Shown: positions 53,042 to 61,840, counted from the first letter of the stretch. The stretch: DNA of 64,000 nt from Alkalibacillus silvisoli (GCF_039521975.1 NZ_BAAACZ010000011.1:124001-188000), one strand, 5' to 3'. Numbers and translations are program-made. Notes: generated from the letters alone by a model not told the origin.

Positions 53042-53278
53042 ATGCGTTATAAAGACTTATCAGGTAAAGAGTTAATTGATGCTGACCGTGGCGAACGTCT
53101 AGGTGTATTAGGCCAAACTGATTTGCAAATTAACGAAACAACAGGTCAAATTGAACAAATCGTTGTCCAGGATTATTCCATGTTAGGGTTTAAGAAGGGA
53201 GAATCAAGTGCAACGATTAAGTGGACCGATATAGAAGTAATTGGTGATGATATGATTGTCATAAAACGCGTAACGTAA
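53042..53278 (+). CDS. ymxH: YlmC/YmxH-family PRC-barrel protein
   Basis: The 78-residue protein shows the PRC-barrel pattern of the YlmC/YmxH family (KDLSGKELIDADRGERLGVL and IKWTDIEVIGDDMIVIK). ATG 53042 is preferred over ATG 53036 because GGAAAGG (53026-53032) is 9 nt upstream of it. The function is not well defined; a sporulation link has been proposed for its relatives. A terminator follows. Confidence 0.9.
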   Translation: MRYKDLSGKELIDADRGERLGVLGQTDLQINETTGQIEQIVVQDYSMLGFKKGESSATIKWTDIEVIGDDMIVIKRVT

Positions 53279-53282
53279 TAAG

Positions 53283-53326
53283 AAACTGACTTCCAAAATT
53301 GTAGGAAGTCAGTTTTCACTTTTTTT
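53283..53326 (+). terminator. Terminator after ymxH
   Basis: AAACTGACTTCC (53283-53294) pairs perfectly with GGAAGTCAGTTT (53304-53315) around a 9-nt loop, then TCAC and T7. It separates the vegetative genes from the sporulation operon downstream. Confidence 0.88.
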
Positions 53327-53344
53327 AGACGTTTACATAGTATA
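53318..53344 (+). promoter_or_regulatory. Sigma-K-type promoter for dpaA
   Basis: CATAGTATA (53336-53344) matches the sigma-K -10 pattern CATAnnnTA at every fixed base. AC (53318-53319) lies 16 bp upstream as the -35. The site is directly before dpaA and its -35 falls in the tail of the ymxH terminator. Sigma-K control of dipicolinate synthase is established in B. subtilis. Confidence 0.7.
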
Positions 53345-53378
53345 TATTGGATTGAATGATAATGGGTGGGTGAATTGA

Positions 53379-54254
53379 ATGTTAACAGGAAAGTCGGTTT
53401 TAATAGTAGGTGGAGATGCACGTTATATAGAGTTGATAAACCAATTGTCTTTATTTGATGCAACAGTCTATGCAATTGGTTTTGAAGAGGCTGAGGAGAA
53501 TTTAGATAATGTAATCTTAACGAATCAAAAAAGGTTAGTTAAAGATCATATTGATGCAATCATCTTACCAATTACTGGTTTAGATCAAGATGGGTATGCT
53601 GATGCGCACTTTAATGATTCTTCTATTCATTTAACAGAAGAATGGTTAAATGAATTTCCAGACCATTGCTTACTATTTACAGGAATCATGACTCCATACT
53701 TAAGCGAATTAAGTGAATTTACAGGACGTATTATTGCATTTATGGACCGAGATGATGTGGCAATCTATAATTCGATCCCCACAGTTGAAGGTGCCATTAT
53801 GCTAGCAATACAACATACGGACTTCACTATCCATAGTTCCAATGTAACAATTTTAGGTTTTGGTCGGGTTGGTAAGACACTAGTTAGACCGTTTCAAGGT
53901 TTAGGAGCTAAGGTGTCAGTTTATGCTAGGCGAAACGATGACTTGGCAAGAATATACGAATCACATGCAACTACAATCGAAGAAGGTCAATTAATAGAAG
54001 CAGTTAAAGGCTGCAATATATTAATTAACACGGTACCAGATTTGATCGTAACACCTAATGTTATTAGAGCATTACCAGAAGATTGTTTAATTATTGACCT
54101 TGCTTCAAAACCTGGTGGTGTCGATTTCCGTTATGCAAAAAAGCGTGGCGTCGATGCTATGTTAGCACCTAGTTTACCTGGCATGGTAGCGCCCAAAACA
54201 GCAGGTAAAATTTTAGCCCATGTCATTCAAACCGTTATGCATAATCATGAATAG
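53379..54254 (+). CDS. dpaA: Dipicolinate synthase subunit A
   Basis: DpaA (SpoVFA) with DpaB makes dipicolinic acid from the lysine precursor dihydrodipicolinate; the product fills the spore core. The 291-residue protein has an N-terminal domain (LTGKSVLIVGGDARYIELI) and a Rossmann dinucleotide-binding domain (VTILGFGRVGKTLVRPFQGL). The PGGVDFRYAKKRGV block is typical. It is evidence that the organism makes endospores. It lies 35 nt after the sigma-K-type promoter. Confidence 0.97.
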   Translation: MLTGKSVLIVGGDARYIELINQLSLFDATVYAIGFEEAEENLDNVILTNQKRLVKDHIDAIILPITGLDQDGYADAHFNDSSIHLTEEWLNEFPDHCLLFTGIMTPYLSELSEFTGRIIAFMDRDDVAIYNSIPTVEGAIMLAIQHTDFTIHSSNVTILGFGRVGKTLVRPFQGLGAKVSVYARRNDDLARIYESHATTIEEGQLIEAVKGCNILINTVPDLIVTPNVIRALPEDCLIIDLASKPGGVDFRYAKKRGVDAMLAPSLPGMVAPKTAGKILAHVIQTVMHNHE

Positions 54255-54273
54255 CGGAAGGAGTTCGGTTTAA

Positions 54274-54858
54274 TTGGATTTAAAAGGTAAAAGAATAGGG
54301 TTTGGTCTAACAGGATCACATTGTACGTATGATGAGACCTTTCCAGTTTTACAAGAATTAGTTGATCGTGGTGCAGAAGTGGTACCGATTGTGTCTTATA
54401 CGGTACAATCAACGGACACAAAATTCGGTGAAGCAGAGAAACATATAGCTAAGATCAAAGAAATTACAAATAAACCTTTAGTCAATGCAATTCCATTAGC
54501 AGAGCCTTTAGGACCTAAAGAGCCACTAGATTGTATGGTCATTGCACCAATGACAGGTGCATCTTTAAGCAAGTTTGCTAACGCTTTAACAGATAGTCCT
54601 GTCTTAATGGCTGCAAAAGCTACTTTACGTAATCGTAAGCCTGTCGTATTAGCGATTTCAACAAATGATGCATTAGGGTTAAATGCTGCAAATATCGCAA
54701 AACTATTACCAGCAAAGCATGTCTATTTTGTGCCATATGGTCAAGATGATCCGGTTAAAAAGCCAACATCACTTGTTGCACATATGTCGTTATTAACAGA
54801 AACAGTTGAAAATGCAATGGACGGTGAACAATTACAGCCAATGTTAAAGCAATACTAA
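54274..54858 (+). CDS. dpaB: Dipicolinate synthase subunit B
   Basis: DpaB (SpoVFB) is a flavoprotein-fold subunit of dipicolinate synthase. The 194 residues show GFGLTGSHCTYDETFPVLQE, a flavodoxin-like N-terminal motif, and CMVIAPMTGASLSKFANALT. The start is TTG 54274 with GGAAGGAG 10 nt upstream. It follows dpaA by 19 nt in the same operon. Confidence 0.97.
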   Translation: MDLKGKRIGFGLTGSHCTYDETFPVLQELVDRGAEVVPIVSYTVQSTDTKFGEAEKHIAKIKEITNKPLVNAIPLAEPLGPKEPLDCMVIAPMTGASLSKFANALTDSPVLMAAKATLRNRKPVVLAISTNDALGLNAANIAKLLPAKHVYFVPYGQDDPVKKPTSLVAHMSLLTETVENAMDGEQLQPMLKQY

Positions 54859-54870
54859 CAGGTGGTGTTA

Positions 54871-54898
54871 TTCACAGAAAAATATGATAGACTATTAA
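54871..54898 (+). promoter_or_regulatory. Candidate vegetative promoter for asd
   Basis: TTCACA (54871-54876) and TATTAA (54893-54898) are 16 bp apart in the 75-nt gap between dpaB and asd. It would let asd, dapG and dapA be made during growth, independently of the sigma-K promoter. Confidence 0.4.
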
Positions 54899-54933
54899 TA
54901 GAAAATATAAACGTAGTTATGGAGGGAATAAAA

Positions 54934-55983
54934 ATGGAAGCAAAAAGTAGATACAATGTAGCAATTGTAGGAGTAACAGGAGCAGTAGGAGAAAAAATGC
55001 TAGAGATGCTAGAAAAAGTTGAGTTCCCTATTGATGAACTACGACCGTTAGCATCAAAGCGTTCAGTTGGAAAGATGATCCAATATAAAGGCGCTGATTT
55101 ACCAATTCAAGAAGCAACCCCAGAAGCCTTTGAAGGTATTGATATTGCGCTATTTTCAGCTGGTGGTTCGGTGTCAAAACAGTTAGCACAAGAAGCTGTT
55201 GATCGTGGTGCAGTTGTTATCGATAATACGAGTGCCTTCAGAATGTATGAAGATGTACCATTAATAGTACCAGAGGTCAATAAAGAAGATATTAAAAATC
55301 ATAAAGGTATCATTGCAAACCCGAATTGCTCAACAATCCAAATGGTTGCAGCTTTAGAACCTGTACGTGAGAAGTATGGCTTAAATCGTATAATCGTTTC
55401 AACTTATCAATCTGTCTCTGGTTCAGGTAATGATGCAGTAGAAGAGCTTAAACATCAAACTAAGGCAATGTTAGAAGGCGAAACAGTATATACAGAAATC
55501 ATGCCAGTTAAATCTGAGGCAAAGCATTTTCCAATTGCATTTAATGCTTTACCGCAAATTGATACATTTGAAGAGAATCATTATACATTTGAAGAGATGA
55601 AAATGATTAATGAAACGAAAAAAATTATGAACTTACCTGAATTAAATGTTGCTGCGACTTGTGTTCGTTTACCATTCTTTTATTCACACGCTGAAAGCAT
55701 TTATATTGAAATTGATGATGAAAATATTACCGTACCACAATTACAAGGTGTTATTAAAGATGCACCGGGTGTCGTGTTAGAAGATGATATCGTGAATCAA
55801 GGTTATCCGACACCACTTTCAGCAGAAGGTAAATTAGACATTTTTGTAGGCCGTATTCGTAAAGACTTAGATGTAGAAAATGGATTCCATCTATGGGTAG
55901 TTGCAGATAATGTATTAAAAGGTGCAGCTTGGAACTCTGTACAAATAGCTCAAGCATTAATCGAAATGAATTCCGAAGCATAA
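54934..55983 (+). CDS. asd: Aspartate-semialdehyde dehydrogenase
   Basis: Asd reduces aspartyl phosphate to the semialdehyde for lysine, DAP, threonine and methionine. NADP-binding VAIVGVTGAVGEKMLEMLE is N-terminal. The catalytic Cys132 is in ANPNCSTIQMV. The 349 residues match. ATG 54934 with GGAGGG upstream is used; a longer frame from 54862 would cross the promoter region. dapG starts 14 nt downstream. Confidence 0.98.
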   Translation: MEAKSRYNVAIVGVTGAVGEKMLEMLEKVEFPIDELRPLASKRSVGKMIQYKGADLPIQEATPEAFEGIDIALFSAGGSVSKQLAQEAVDRGAVVIDNTSAFRMYEDVPLIVPEVNKEDIKNHKGIIANPNCSTIQMVAALEPVREKYGLNRIIVSTYQSVSGSGNDAVEELKHQTKAMLEGETVYTEIMPVKSEAKHFPIAFNALPQIDTFEENHYTFEEMKMINETKKIMNLPELNVAATCVRLPFFYSHAESIYIEIDDENITVPQLQGVIKDAPGVVLEDDIVNQGYPTPLSAEGKLDIFVGRIRKDLDVENGFHLWVVADNVLKGAAWNSVQIAQALIEMNSEA

Positions 55984-55997
55984 GTCGAGGTGCAAAG

Positions 55998-57212
55998 ATG
56001 AAAACGTTAGTTCAAAAGTTTGGAGGGACCTCTGTTCGTAATCCGGAAGCCAGAGGTCGTGCAATTCAACATATAAAAGATGCTCTTAATGAAGGTTTCC
56101 AAGTAGTAGTAGTTGTCTCAGCTATGGGGCGTAAAGGGGAACCTTATGCAACAGATTCTTTACTAGGTTTAATTGACTATCCAGACACGAATGTAACTAA
56201 AAGAGAAATCGATTTAATTATGTCATGTGGCGAAACGATCTCCTCTGTCGTTTTCGCTCATGAATTAAAAAAACAAGGTGTTACGGCAACAGCTCTGACA
56301 GGACCTAGTGCTGGATTTTTAACGACAAATGATCATATGGATTCAAAAATTAACAAAGTTGATCCGACAGAAATTCATAAGTACTTAAAAACAAATGATG
56401 TCATTGTCGTAGCGGGTTTCCAAGGTCAAGATGAAGATGGCGATGTTACAACGCTTGGCCGTGGTGGTTCTGATACCTCAGCAGTTGCATTAGGTGCTGC
56501 TTTACATTCAGATTATGTAGATATTTTTACTGATGTTGATGGAATAAAAACAGCAGACCCTGCAATTGTAGAAAATGCAAGAACACTTAAAGTGATGACT
56601 TATAACGAAATTGTTCACCTAGCTTATCAAGGCTCTAAAGTAATTCATCCTAGAGCTGTCGAAATTGCTATGCAAGAGAAAATCCCAATTCGAGTTCGTT
56701 CTACGTACTCTGATGATGCTGGAACATTAGTAACAGCCAAAAAAGATCATACGATTGACCAAGGATTTAAGGATCGCCTCGTGACTGGCATTGCTCATGT
56801 TTCTGGCATAACCCAAATAAAAGTCGTAACGAGTGAAGAGTCAATACGTTTGCATAATGATGTTTTAACGAAGCTTGCAAGTGAACATATTTCAGTTGAT
56901 TTCTTCAATATTTCAACAGATGGCATAACATTCACTGTCCCTACAGATAAACTAAAATTAACAACATCCATTATTGAATCTTTAAATTACCAATATGACA
57001 TCGTTGAAAAGTGTGCAAAAGTATCTACTGTTGGTGCAGGGATTCAAGGTGTTCCAGGAGTTGCTTCAAAAGTCGTTTCTGCTTTATCCAAATATAATAT
57101 ACAAATATTACAGTCGGCAGATAGCCATACTACTATTTGGGTATTAGTTAAAGAGCAGGATTTAGAAAATGCGGTTAACGCATTACACCAAGAATTTCTT
57201 GAAGATCGTTAA
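55998..57212 (+). CDS. dapG: Aspartokinase I
   Basis: DapG phosphorylates aspartate, starting the DAP/lysine path. The N-terminus LVQKFGGTSVRNPEARGRAI and GRGGSDTSAVALGAAL are kinase hallmarks. Two ACT domains (about residues 270-404) give feedback control; in B. subtilis DapG responds to DAP. The 404 residues fit. ATG 55998 has GAGGTG upstream. Its place in the dpa operon supports dipicolinate supply. Confidence 0.97.
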   Translation: MKTLVQKFGGTSVRNPEARGRAIQHIKDALNEGFQVVVVVSAMGRKGEPYATDSLLGLIDYPDTNVTKREIDLIMSCGETISSVVFAHELKKQGVTATALTGPSAGFLTTNDHMDSKINKVDPTEIHKYLKTNDVIVVAGFQGQDEDGDVTTLGRGGSDTSAVALGAALHSDYVDIFTDVDGIKTADPAIVENARTLKVMTYNEIVHLAYQGSKVIHPRAVEIAMQEKIPIRVRSTYSDDAGTLVTAKKDHTIDQGFKDRLVTGIAHVSGITQIKVVTSEESIRLHNDVLTKLASEHISVDFFNISTDGITFTVPTDKLKLTTSIIESLNYQYDIVEKCAKVSTVGAGIQGVPGVASKVVSALSKYNIQILQSADSHTTIWVLVKEQDLENAVNALHQEFLEDR

Positions 57213-57233
57213 TCTTTGGAAGGGGTTTTGACA

Positions 57234-58100
57234 GTGGATTTTGGTAAAGTTTTGACAGCGATGGTAACGCCCTTTGACTCTGAAGGAAAACTCGATTTAA
57301 ACAAGACTGAAATGTTAGTTGAACATCTCATTGCAAACGGATCAGATGGGTTAGTTTTAGGTGGTACTACCGGAGAATCACCAACGCTCTCTGATGATGA
57401 GAAGCTCAAGTTGTTTAAGTTTGTAAGTGAAGTAGTGAACGATCGTATTCCAGTACTTGCAGGGGCTGGGAGTAACAATACAGAAGCTACTATTCAATTA
57501 ACTAAAGAAGCTGAGTTAACGGGTGTTAACGGAATTATGCTTGTCACCCCGTATTATAATAAACCGAATGAAGCAGGCTTATATCAGCATTTTAAATCAA
57601 TTGCTGAAAATACTAAGTTGCCAATTATGCTCTATAATGTGCCAGGACGCTCTGTTGTGAATATGTCAGTTGATACAACAGTTGAGCTTTCAAAGGTTCC
57701 GAATATTGTATCGACTAAAGATGCTAGTGGTGACATTGATATGATGAGTGAAATTATTGAAAGGACAGATGAGTCATTTAGCTTATATGTTGGTGATGAC
57801 AGCATGACTTTACCATCACTAGCTGTTGGTTCTCATGGTGTTGTTTCGGTTTCTTCTCATGTGATTGGTAATGAAATGCAAGATATGGTTCAATCATTTA
57901 TTAATGGTGAATCGAAAAAAGCAGCAAAAATCCATCGCTCAATATTACCGAAAATGAAGGCATGCTTTATGGCGCCTTCACCAGCTCCAGTAAAAGCAGC
58001 TTTAAATTATTATGGAGTTGATGTAGGGTCAGTTCGCTTACCCTTAGTTGATTTAACTTTAGATGAATTTAATACATTAAAAGGTATACTTGATCAATAA
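57234..58100 (+). CDS. dapA: 4-hydroxy-tetrahydrodipicolinate synthase
   Basis: DapA condenses pyruvate with aspartate semialdehyde to give the dipicolinate and DAP precursor. The Schiff-base Lys162 is in VSTKDASGD, Tyr134 in IMLYNVPGR, and Thr45/Thr46 in GGTTGES. The 288 residues match. GTG 57234 is chosen because GGAAGGGG (57218-57225) is 8 nt upstream and MDFGKVLTAM fits the family. A strong terminator follows. rnjB, the usual next gene in B. subtilis, is absent. Confidence 0.97.
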   Translation: MDFGKVLTAMVTPFDSEGKLDLNKTEMLVEHLIANGSDGLVLGGTTGESPTLSDDEKLKLFKFVSEVVNDRIPVLAGAGSNNTEATIQLTKEAELTGVNGIMLVTPYYNKPNEAGLYQHFKSIAENTKLPIMLYNVPGRSVVNMSVDTTVELSKVPNIVSTKDASGDIDMMSEIIERTDESFSLYVGDDSMTLPSLAVGSHGVVSVSSHVIGNEMQDMVQSFINGESKKAAKIHRSILPKMKACFMAPSPAPVKAALNYYGVDVGSVRLPLVDLTLDEFNTLKGILDQ

Positions 58101-58126
58101 TTTTTGATCATGCTGTATCGAATTAT

Positions 58127-58171
58127 AAAAATCCGAATGAGTTCATTCATGATGAATTCGTTCGGATTTTT
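58127..58171 (+). terminator. Strong terminator after dapA
   Basis: A 20-bp stem (58127-58146 with 58152-58171) has two G-U pairs and a 5-nt loop; AAAAATCCGAA and TTCGGATTTTT form its base. The T5 closes the stem and GTT follows, so it can act on both strands. Confidence 0.92.
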
Positions 58172-58393
58172 GTTATTACAACTATCTTCGTTCCAAGCTT
58201 CGTCTTTGTGAGAGGCTATTATTTGTCTCATCTTTTTGGTAAGTAAGCCTTTATAGATAATCAACTACCTCCTTTATCGCGTATAAAACTACCACTTTGT
58301 TAAGAAATCGTTTTATTATGAACTTTTTCATGAGTATGGGTATGAACACCCTTAAAACGTTAACAATATCGAGTAAAGGTAGGTGTTAGTTAT
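58172..58393. other. Gap where rnjB lies in B. subtilis
   Basis: The 222 nt between the dapA terminator and tepA show no gene on the plus strand and no convincing promoter. On the minus strand a strong AAAGGAGG (58268-58275) lies 3 nt from a TTG that opens a 56-codon frame to 58094 through the terminator. The spacing is too short and I do not annotate it. No rnjB remnant was recognised by eye. Confidence 0.5.
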
Positions 58394-59134
58394 ATGAATC
58401 AAGATCAACCAAATAATGATGAGAAAAAGCAAGGTGACCAAGGTCAAGGTCAACAAGACTCTTTAATGGAAAAGATTAAGCAATTAGGATCAACCAATAT
58501 CCCACAAGCGCCAGATTCTAATATTCACGTATTGCCTATTATTGGACAAGTTGAAGGCCACCTGCAATTACCAGCTAAAAACAAAACGACTAAGTACGAA
58601 CATCTCATTCCACAAATTATTGCCATTGAGCAAAACCCTAATATTGAGGGGGTTATTATTTTGTTAAATACAGTTGGAGGAGATGTTGAAGCAGGATTAG
58701 CGATTTCTGAAATGATTTCTTCACTCTCTAAACCAAGTGTGTCAATCGTTTTAGGTGGCGGTCATTCAATTGGTGTTCCAATTGCTGTTGCAGCGAGTCA
58801 TTCTTTCATAACAGAAACAGCAACGATGACCATACACCCAATTCGTTTGACTGGACTTGTTGTCGGTGTTCCTCAAACGTTTGAATACTTGGATAAAATG
58901 CAAGAGCGGGTCATTAATTTCGTAACGCATCATTCTAATATTGAAGAAGAACAGTTTAAGGATTTAATGTTTGCTAAAGGGAATTTAACAAGGGATATCG
59001 GAACTAATGTAGTCGGCCAAGATGCAGTTGACTATGGATTAATTGACTCAATTGGTGGAGTTAAAGAAGCAATGGCTAAGTTAAATGAATTGACTGGTAA
59101 TAATGGTGATGATGATCACCAGGTGATTCAATGA
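58394..59134 (+). CDS. tepA: ClpP-fold protease TepA
   Basis: TepA (YmfB) is a ClpP-like serine protease linked to protein translocation and, in some Bacilli, to spore outgrowth. The Asn/Gly motif LLNTVGGDVEAGLAI and Ser in LGGGHSIGVPIAVAA follow the ClpP pattern; His in MTIHPIR completes the expected catalytic set. A Gln/Gly-rich N-terminal stretch (residues 1-22) is disordered. 246 residues. GTAGGTG precedes ATG 58394. It ends in an ATGA overlap with ylzJ. Confidence 0.94.
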   Translation: MNQDQPNNDEKKQGDQGQGQQDSLMEKIKQLGSTNIPQAPDSNIHVLPIIGQVEGHLQLPAKNKTTKYEHLIPQIIAIEQNPNIEGVIILLNTVGGDVEAGLAISEMISSLSKPSVSIVLGGGHSIGVPIAVAASHSFITETATMTIHPIRLTGLVVGVPQTFEYLDKMQERVINFVTHHSNIEEEQFKDLMFAKGNLTRDIGTNVVGQDAVDYGLIDSIGGVKEAMAKLNELTGNNGDDDHQVIQ

Positions 59135-59340
59135 TTATTTATACACCCTTACTGGAGCAGGAGATTTTTGATGAAGAACAACAGCATGATAACTTTTATT
59201 GGTTAAATGTAGATCATGCAACAGTTAAAATGAGGCGTGATGAGGAATCTAATGGATATGAAATTGTTCACATGACCTCTACAAATCCAGCTGATTACTT
59301 AAAAAAACACCTTCAACCAGGCTCAATTTATTACTTATAA
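59131..59340 (+). CDS. ylzJ: YlzJ-like small protein
   Basis: This 69-residue protein matches the YlzJ family, found between tepA and spoIIIE: MIIYTPLLEQEIFDEEQ at the start and MTSTNPADYLKKHLQPGS toward the end. It has no membrane segment. It is coupled to tepA by a 4-nt overlap. The function is unknown. Confidence 0.92.
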   Translation: MIIYTPLLEQEIFDEEQQHDNFYWLNVDHATVKMRRDEESNGYEIVHMTSTNPADYLKKHLQPGSIYYL

Positions 59341-59363
59341 TCATCCAAAATGAGGTAAGTCTA

Positions 59364-59372
59364 TGATATAAT
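59364..59372 (+). promoter_or_regulatory. Extended -10 promoter before spoIIIE
   Basis: TGATATAAT (TG, one base, perfect TATAAT at 59367-59372) lies 56 nt before the spoIIIE start. No -35 match is found at 17-18 bp, as is common with extended -10 elements. Transcription would start near 59379, right at the base of the hairpin at 59381. Confidence 0.55.
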
Positions 59373-59380
59373 GAACGTTA

Positions 59381-59415
59381 GAAGCAGCCAATTATAGGCT
59401 GCTTCACTCATTTTT
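59381..59415 (+). terminator. Leader hairpin or attenuator of spoIIIE
   Basis: GAAGCAGCC (59381-59389) and GGCTGCTTC (59397-59405) pair perfectly over 9 bp with a 7-nt loop, then ACTCA and T5 (59411-59415). It looks like a weak terminator and sits between the extended -10 and the ribosome site, so it may be a 5' stabilising stem, an attenuator, or the end of tepA-ylzJ transcripts. Confidence 0.6.
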
Positions 59416-59427
59416 GAGGTGATTATA

Positions 59428-61713
59428 ATGGCAAAAAAGAAACGAAAAACAAAAAAACGAAATAATAAACGCAAACCATTATTGAAGTTTGAATTAATTG
59501 GGCTGTTATTAATTTTAGCAGCTATTTTTTCTAGTGGGATCACACCGATCTCTGAAGGTGTTATCCCTAACTTATTGACTACATTATTACAATGGTCATT
59601 TGGTTTTTGGTATGCCATTGCTAGTGGGTTTATGTTCGCTCTAGGGATTTACTTGCTAATTAAGCGTACTTGGCCAACATTTACATCAATGAGGTGGATT
59701 GGATTTTATGTATTAGTGAGTTCGATTTTCCTTTATACACATGTACAAGCTTTTGAACAAGTTGTACTTGCTAGTAGCGATCAATCTATTTTTACTTTAA
59801 CTTGGGATTATTTTGATGCTTATCAAAATGGCCTTATTGATTATGCGGAAATAGGTGGAGGGATGGTTGGTGCATTACTATTTTTCTTAAGTTTTTATCT
59901 ATTATCATCAGCTGGTGCTAAAGTGTTAGCTTTATTCGGTGTTATTATTGGAATTATGTTGCTTTCTGAGAAGTCTTTAACTGATGTCGTTAATCAAGTC
60001 ATTACATACATTAAGACGAAGTTAGAAAATTGGAAAGAGAAAAGACAAACAGAAAAAGAACGAAAACAAAAAGACAAGCCTGTCCAAGAAGAGCCTGACA
60101 CCGTTACAGTTGAAATACAAGATTCAACACCACAGGACGAACCTGTTATAGAAAGTTTTGATGAATACGTCCCTGAACCTGAAATGTCAGATATTGAAAC
60201 TAATGAGTGGACTGAAAATATCGGCAATGAAACAGACGAATACACAGAAAATGATGGGACTTTACCTTTAACAGAGGTGGAGAATGAAGATTATAAATTA
60301 CCATCTTTAAATTTACTAGCTAATCCAATTACGCACTCTCAACAACATGAAAAGTCGCAAATTCAATCAACAGTTAAAAAGTTAGAACAAACTTTTCATA
60401 GCTTTGGTGTAAAAGCAAAAGTCACTAAAGTACACGTTGGACCTGCCGTAACGAAGTATGAAGTTTATCCAGATGTAGGGGTTAAAGTTAGTAAAATTGT
60501 TAACTTACACGATGATTTAGCGCTAGCTTTAGCTGCAAGGGACATTAGAATTGAAGCACCAATCCCAGGTAAATCTGCAATTGGAATAGAAGTACCGAAT
60601 ACTGAAGTTGCCCAAGTATCAATGAGAGAAGTTATGCAACCTATTTTGCAAAACTCTTCTAGGTTATTATTCGGTTTAGGCAGGGATATCGCAGGTGACG
60701 CCATTACTGCTGAGTTAAATAAGATGCCTCACATGCTTATTGCCGGTGCAACTGGTAGTGGTAAAAGTGTATGTGTAAATGGGATTATTACGAGTATTTT
60801 ATTACGTGCAAAACCACATGAAGTAAAAATGATGATGATTGACCCTAAAAAAGTAGAGTTAAATGTTTATAATGGGATCCCTCATTTATTGGCGCCTGTC
60901 GTAACCGATCCGAAAAAAGCCTCACAAGCTTTAAAGAAAATTGTTTCGGAAATGGAGAGGCGATATGAATTATTTTCAGATACAGGAACGCGTAATATCG
61001 AAGGTTACAATGAGTATATCAATCGTGTCAATGAACAAGAAGGTGAGAATCATCCTCATTTACCTTTTATTGTTGTATTAATTGATGAGCTTGCAGACTT
61101 AATGATGGTAGCCTCTAATGAAGTTGAAGATGCGATTACACGGTTAGCACAAATGGCTCGTGCAGCAGGTATACATCTAATCATCGCAACACAAAGGCCA
61201 TCAGTCGATGTTATTACTGGCGTTATTAAAGCCAATATTCCATCGAGAATTGCATTTAGCGTATCATCACAAACAGATTCTAGAACCATTTTAGATAGTG
61301 GCGGTGCTGAAAAATTACTAGGTAAAGGGGATATGCTTTTCTTACCAGTTGGCGCATCAAAACCAACAAGAATTCAAGGTGCTTTTTTATCTGATGAAGA
61401 AGTTGAATCAGTTGTTGACTTCTGTATAGAGCAACAAAAAGCACAGTATCAAGAAGAGATGATTCCAAGTGAATCTAACGAACAACACGAAGAAGTCGAT
61501 GATGAATTATACGAAGATGCTGTTCAATTAATTGTAGAAATGCAAAGTGCTAGTGTATCCATGCTTCAACGTAAATTTAGAATTGGTTATACAAGAGCAG
61601 CCCGATTAATAGATGCCATGGAAGAAAGAGGAATTGTTGGACCATATGAGGGCAGTAAACCAAGAAAAGTTTTAGCATCTCCTAATAGTCAGCAAGAAGA
61701 ACAATCTTCTTAA
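59428..61713 (+). CDS. spoIIIE: DNA translocase SpoIIIE/FtsK
   Basis: SpoIIIE pumps the chromosome into the forespore and clears trapped DNA at the septum. Four membrane helices lie in about residues 20-190. An acidic linker follows, then the alpha/beta motor with Walker A GATGSGKSVCVNG (about residue 440) and Walker B VVLIDELADLMM. The C-terminal gamma domain (SMLQRKFRIGYTRAARLIDA) reads the SRS/KOPS sequence. ATG 59428 has GAGGTGA upstream. About 761 residues. Vegetative FtsK would be the alternative name. Confidence 0.97.
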   Translation: MAKKKRKTKKRNNKRKPLLKFELIGLLLILAAIFSSGITPISEGVIPNLLTTLLQWSFGFWYAIASGFMFALGIYLLIKRTWPTFTSMRWIGFYVLVSSIFLYTHVQAFEQVVLASSDQSIFTLTWDYFDAYQNGLIDYAEIGGGMVGALLFFLSFYLLSSAGAKVLALFGVIIGIMLLSEKSLTDVVNQVITYIKTKLENWKEKRQTEKERKQKDKPVQEEPDTVTVEIQDSTPQDEPVIESFDEYVPEPEMSDIETNEWTENIGNETDEYTENDGTLPLTEVENEDYKLPSLNLLANPITHSQQHEKSQIQSTVKKLEQTFHSFGVKAKVTKVHVGPAVTKYEVYPDVGVKVSKIVNLHDDLALALAARDIRIEAPIPGKSAIGIEVPNTEVAQVSMREVMQPILQNSSRLLFGLGRDIAGDAITAELNKMPHMLIAGATGSGKSVCVNGIITSILLRAKPHEVKMMMIDPKKVELNVYNGIPHLLAPVVTDPKKASQALKKIVSEMERRYELFSDTGTRNIEGYNEYINRVNEQEGENHPHLPFIVVLIDELADLMMVASNEVEDAITRLAQMARAAGIHLIIATQRPSVDVITGVIKANIPSRIAFSVSSQTDSRTILDSGGAEKLLGKGDMLFLPVGASKPTRIQGAFLSDEEVESVVDFCIEQQKAQYQEEMIPSESNEQHEEVDDELYEDAVQLIVEMQSASVSMLQRKFRIGYTRAARLIDAMEERGIVGPYEGSKPRKVLASPNSQQEEQSS

Positions 61714-61840
61714 AGTTCATGTAAACTTCTTAATGTAAACTGAACTCAAGTTGGATTATTTAAACCAGCCTTTAGTTAAATAGTATGTTTTATAGTATAA
61801 AGGTAAAATATATAGTAAGAAAAAACTAAGGAGGACTGAC

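Noticed and set aside
61714..61840. Promoter and terminator between spoIIIE and ymfF
   Set aside because: Several AT-rich -10-like strings occur, but none has a matching -35; the AGTTCA/TGAACT pair is only 6 bp with no T-run.
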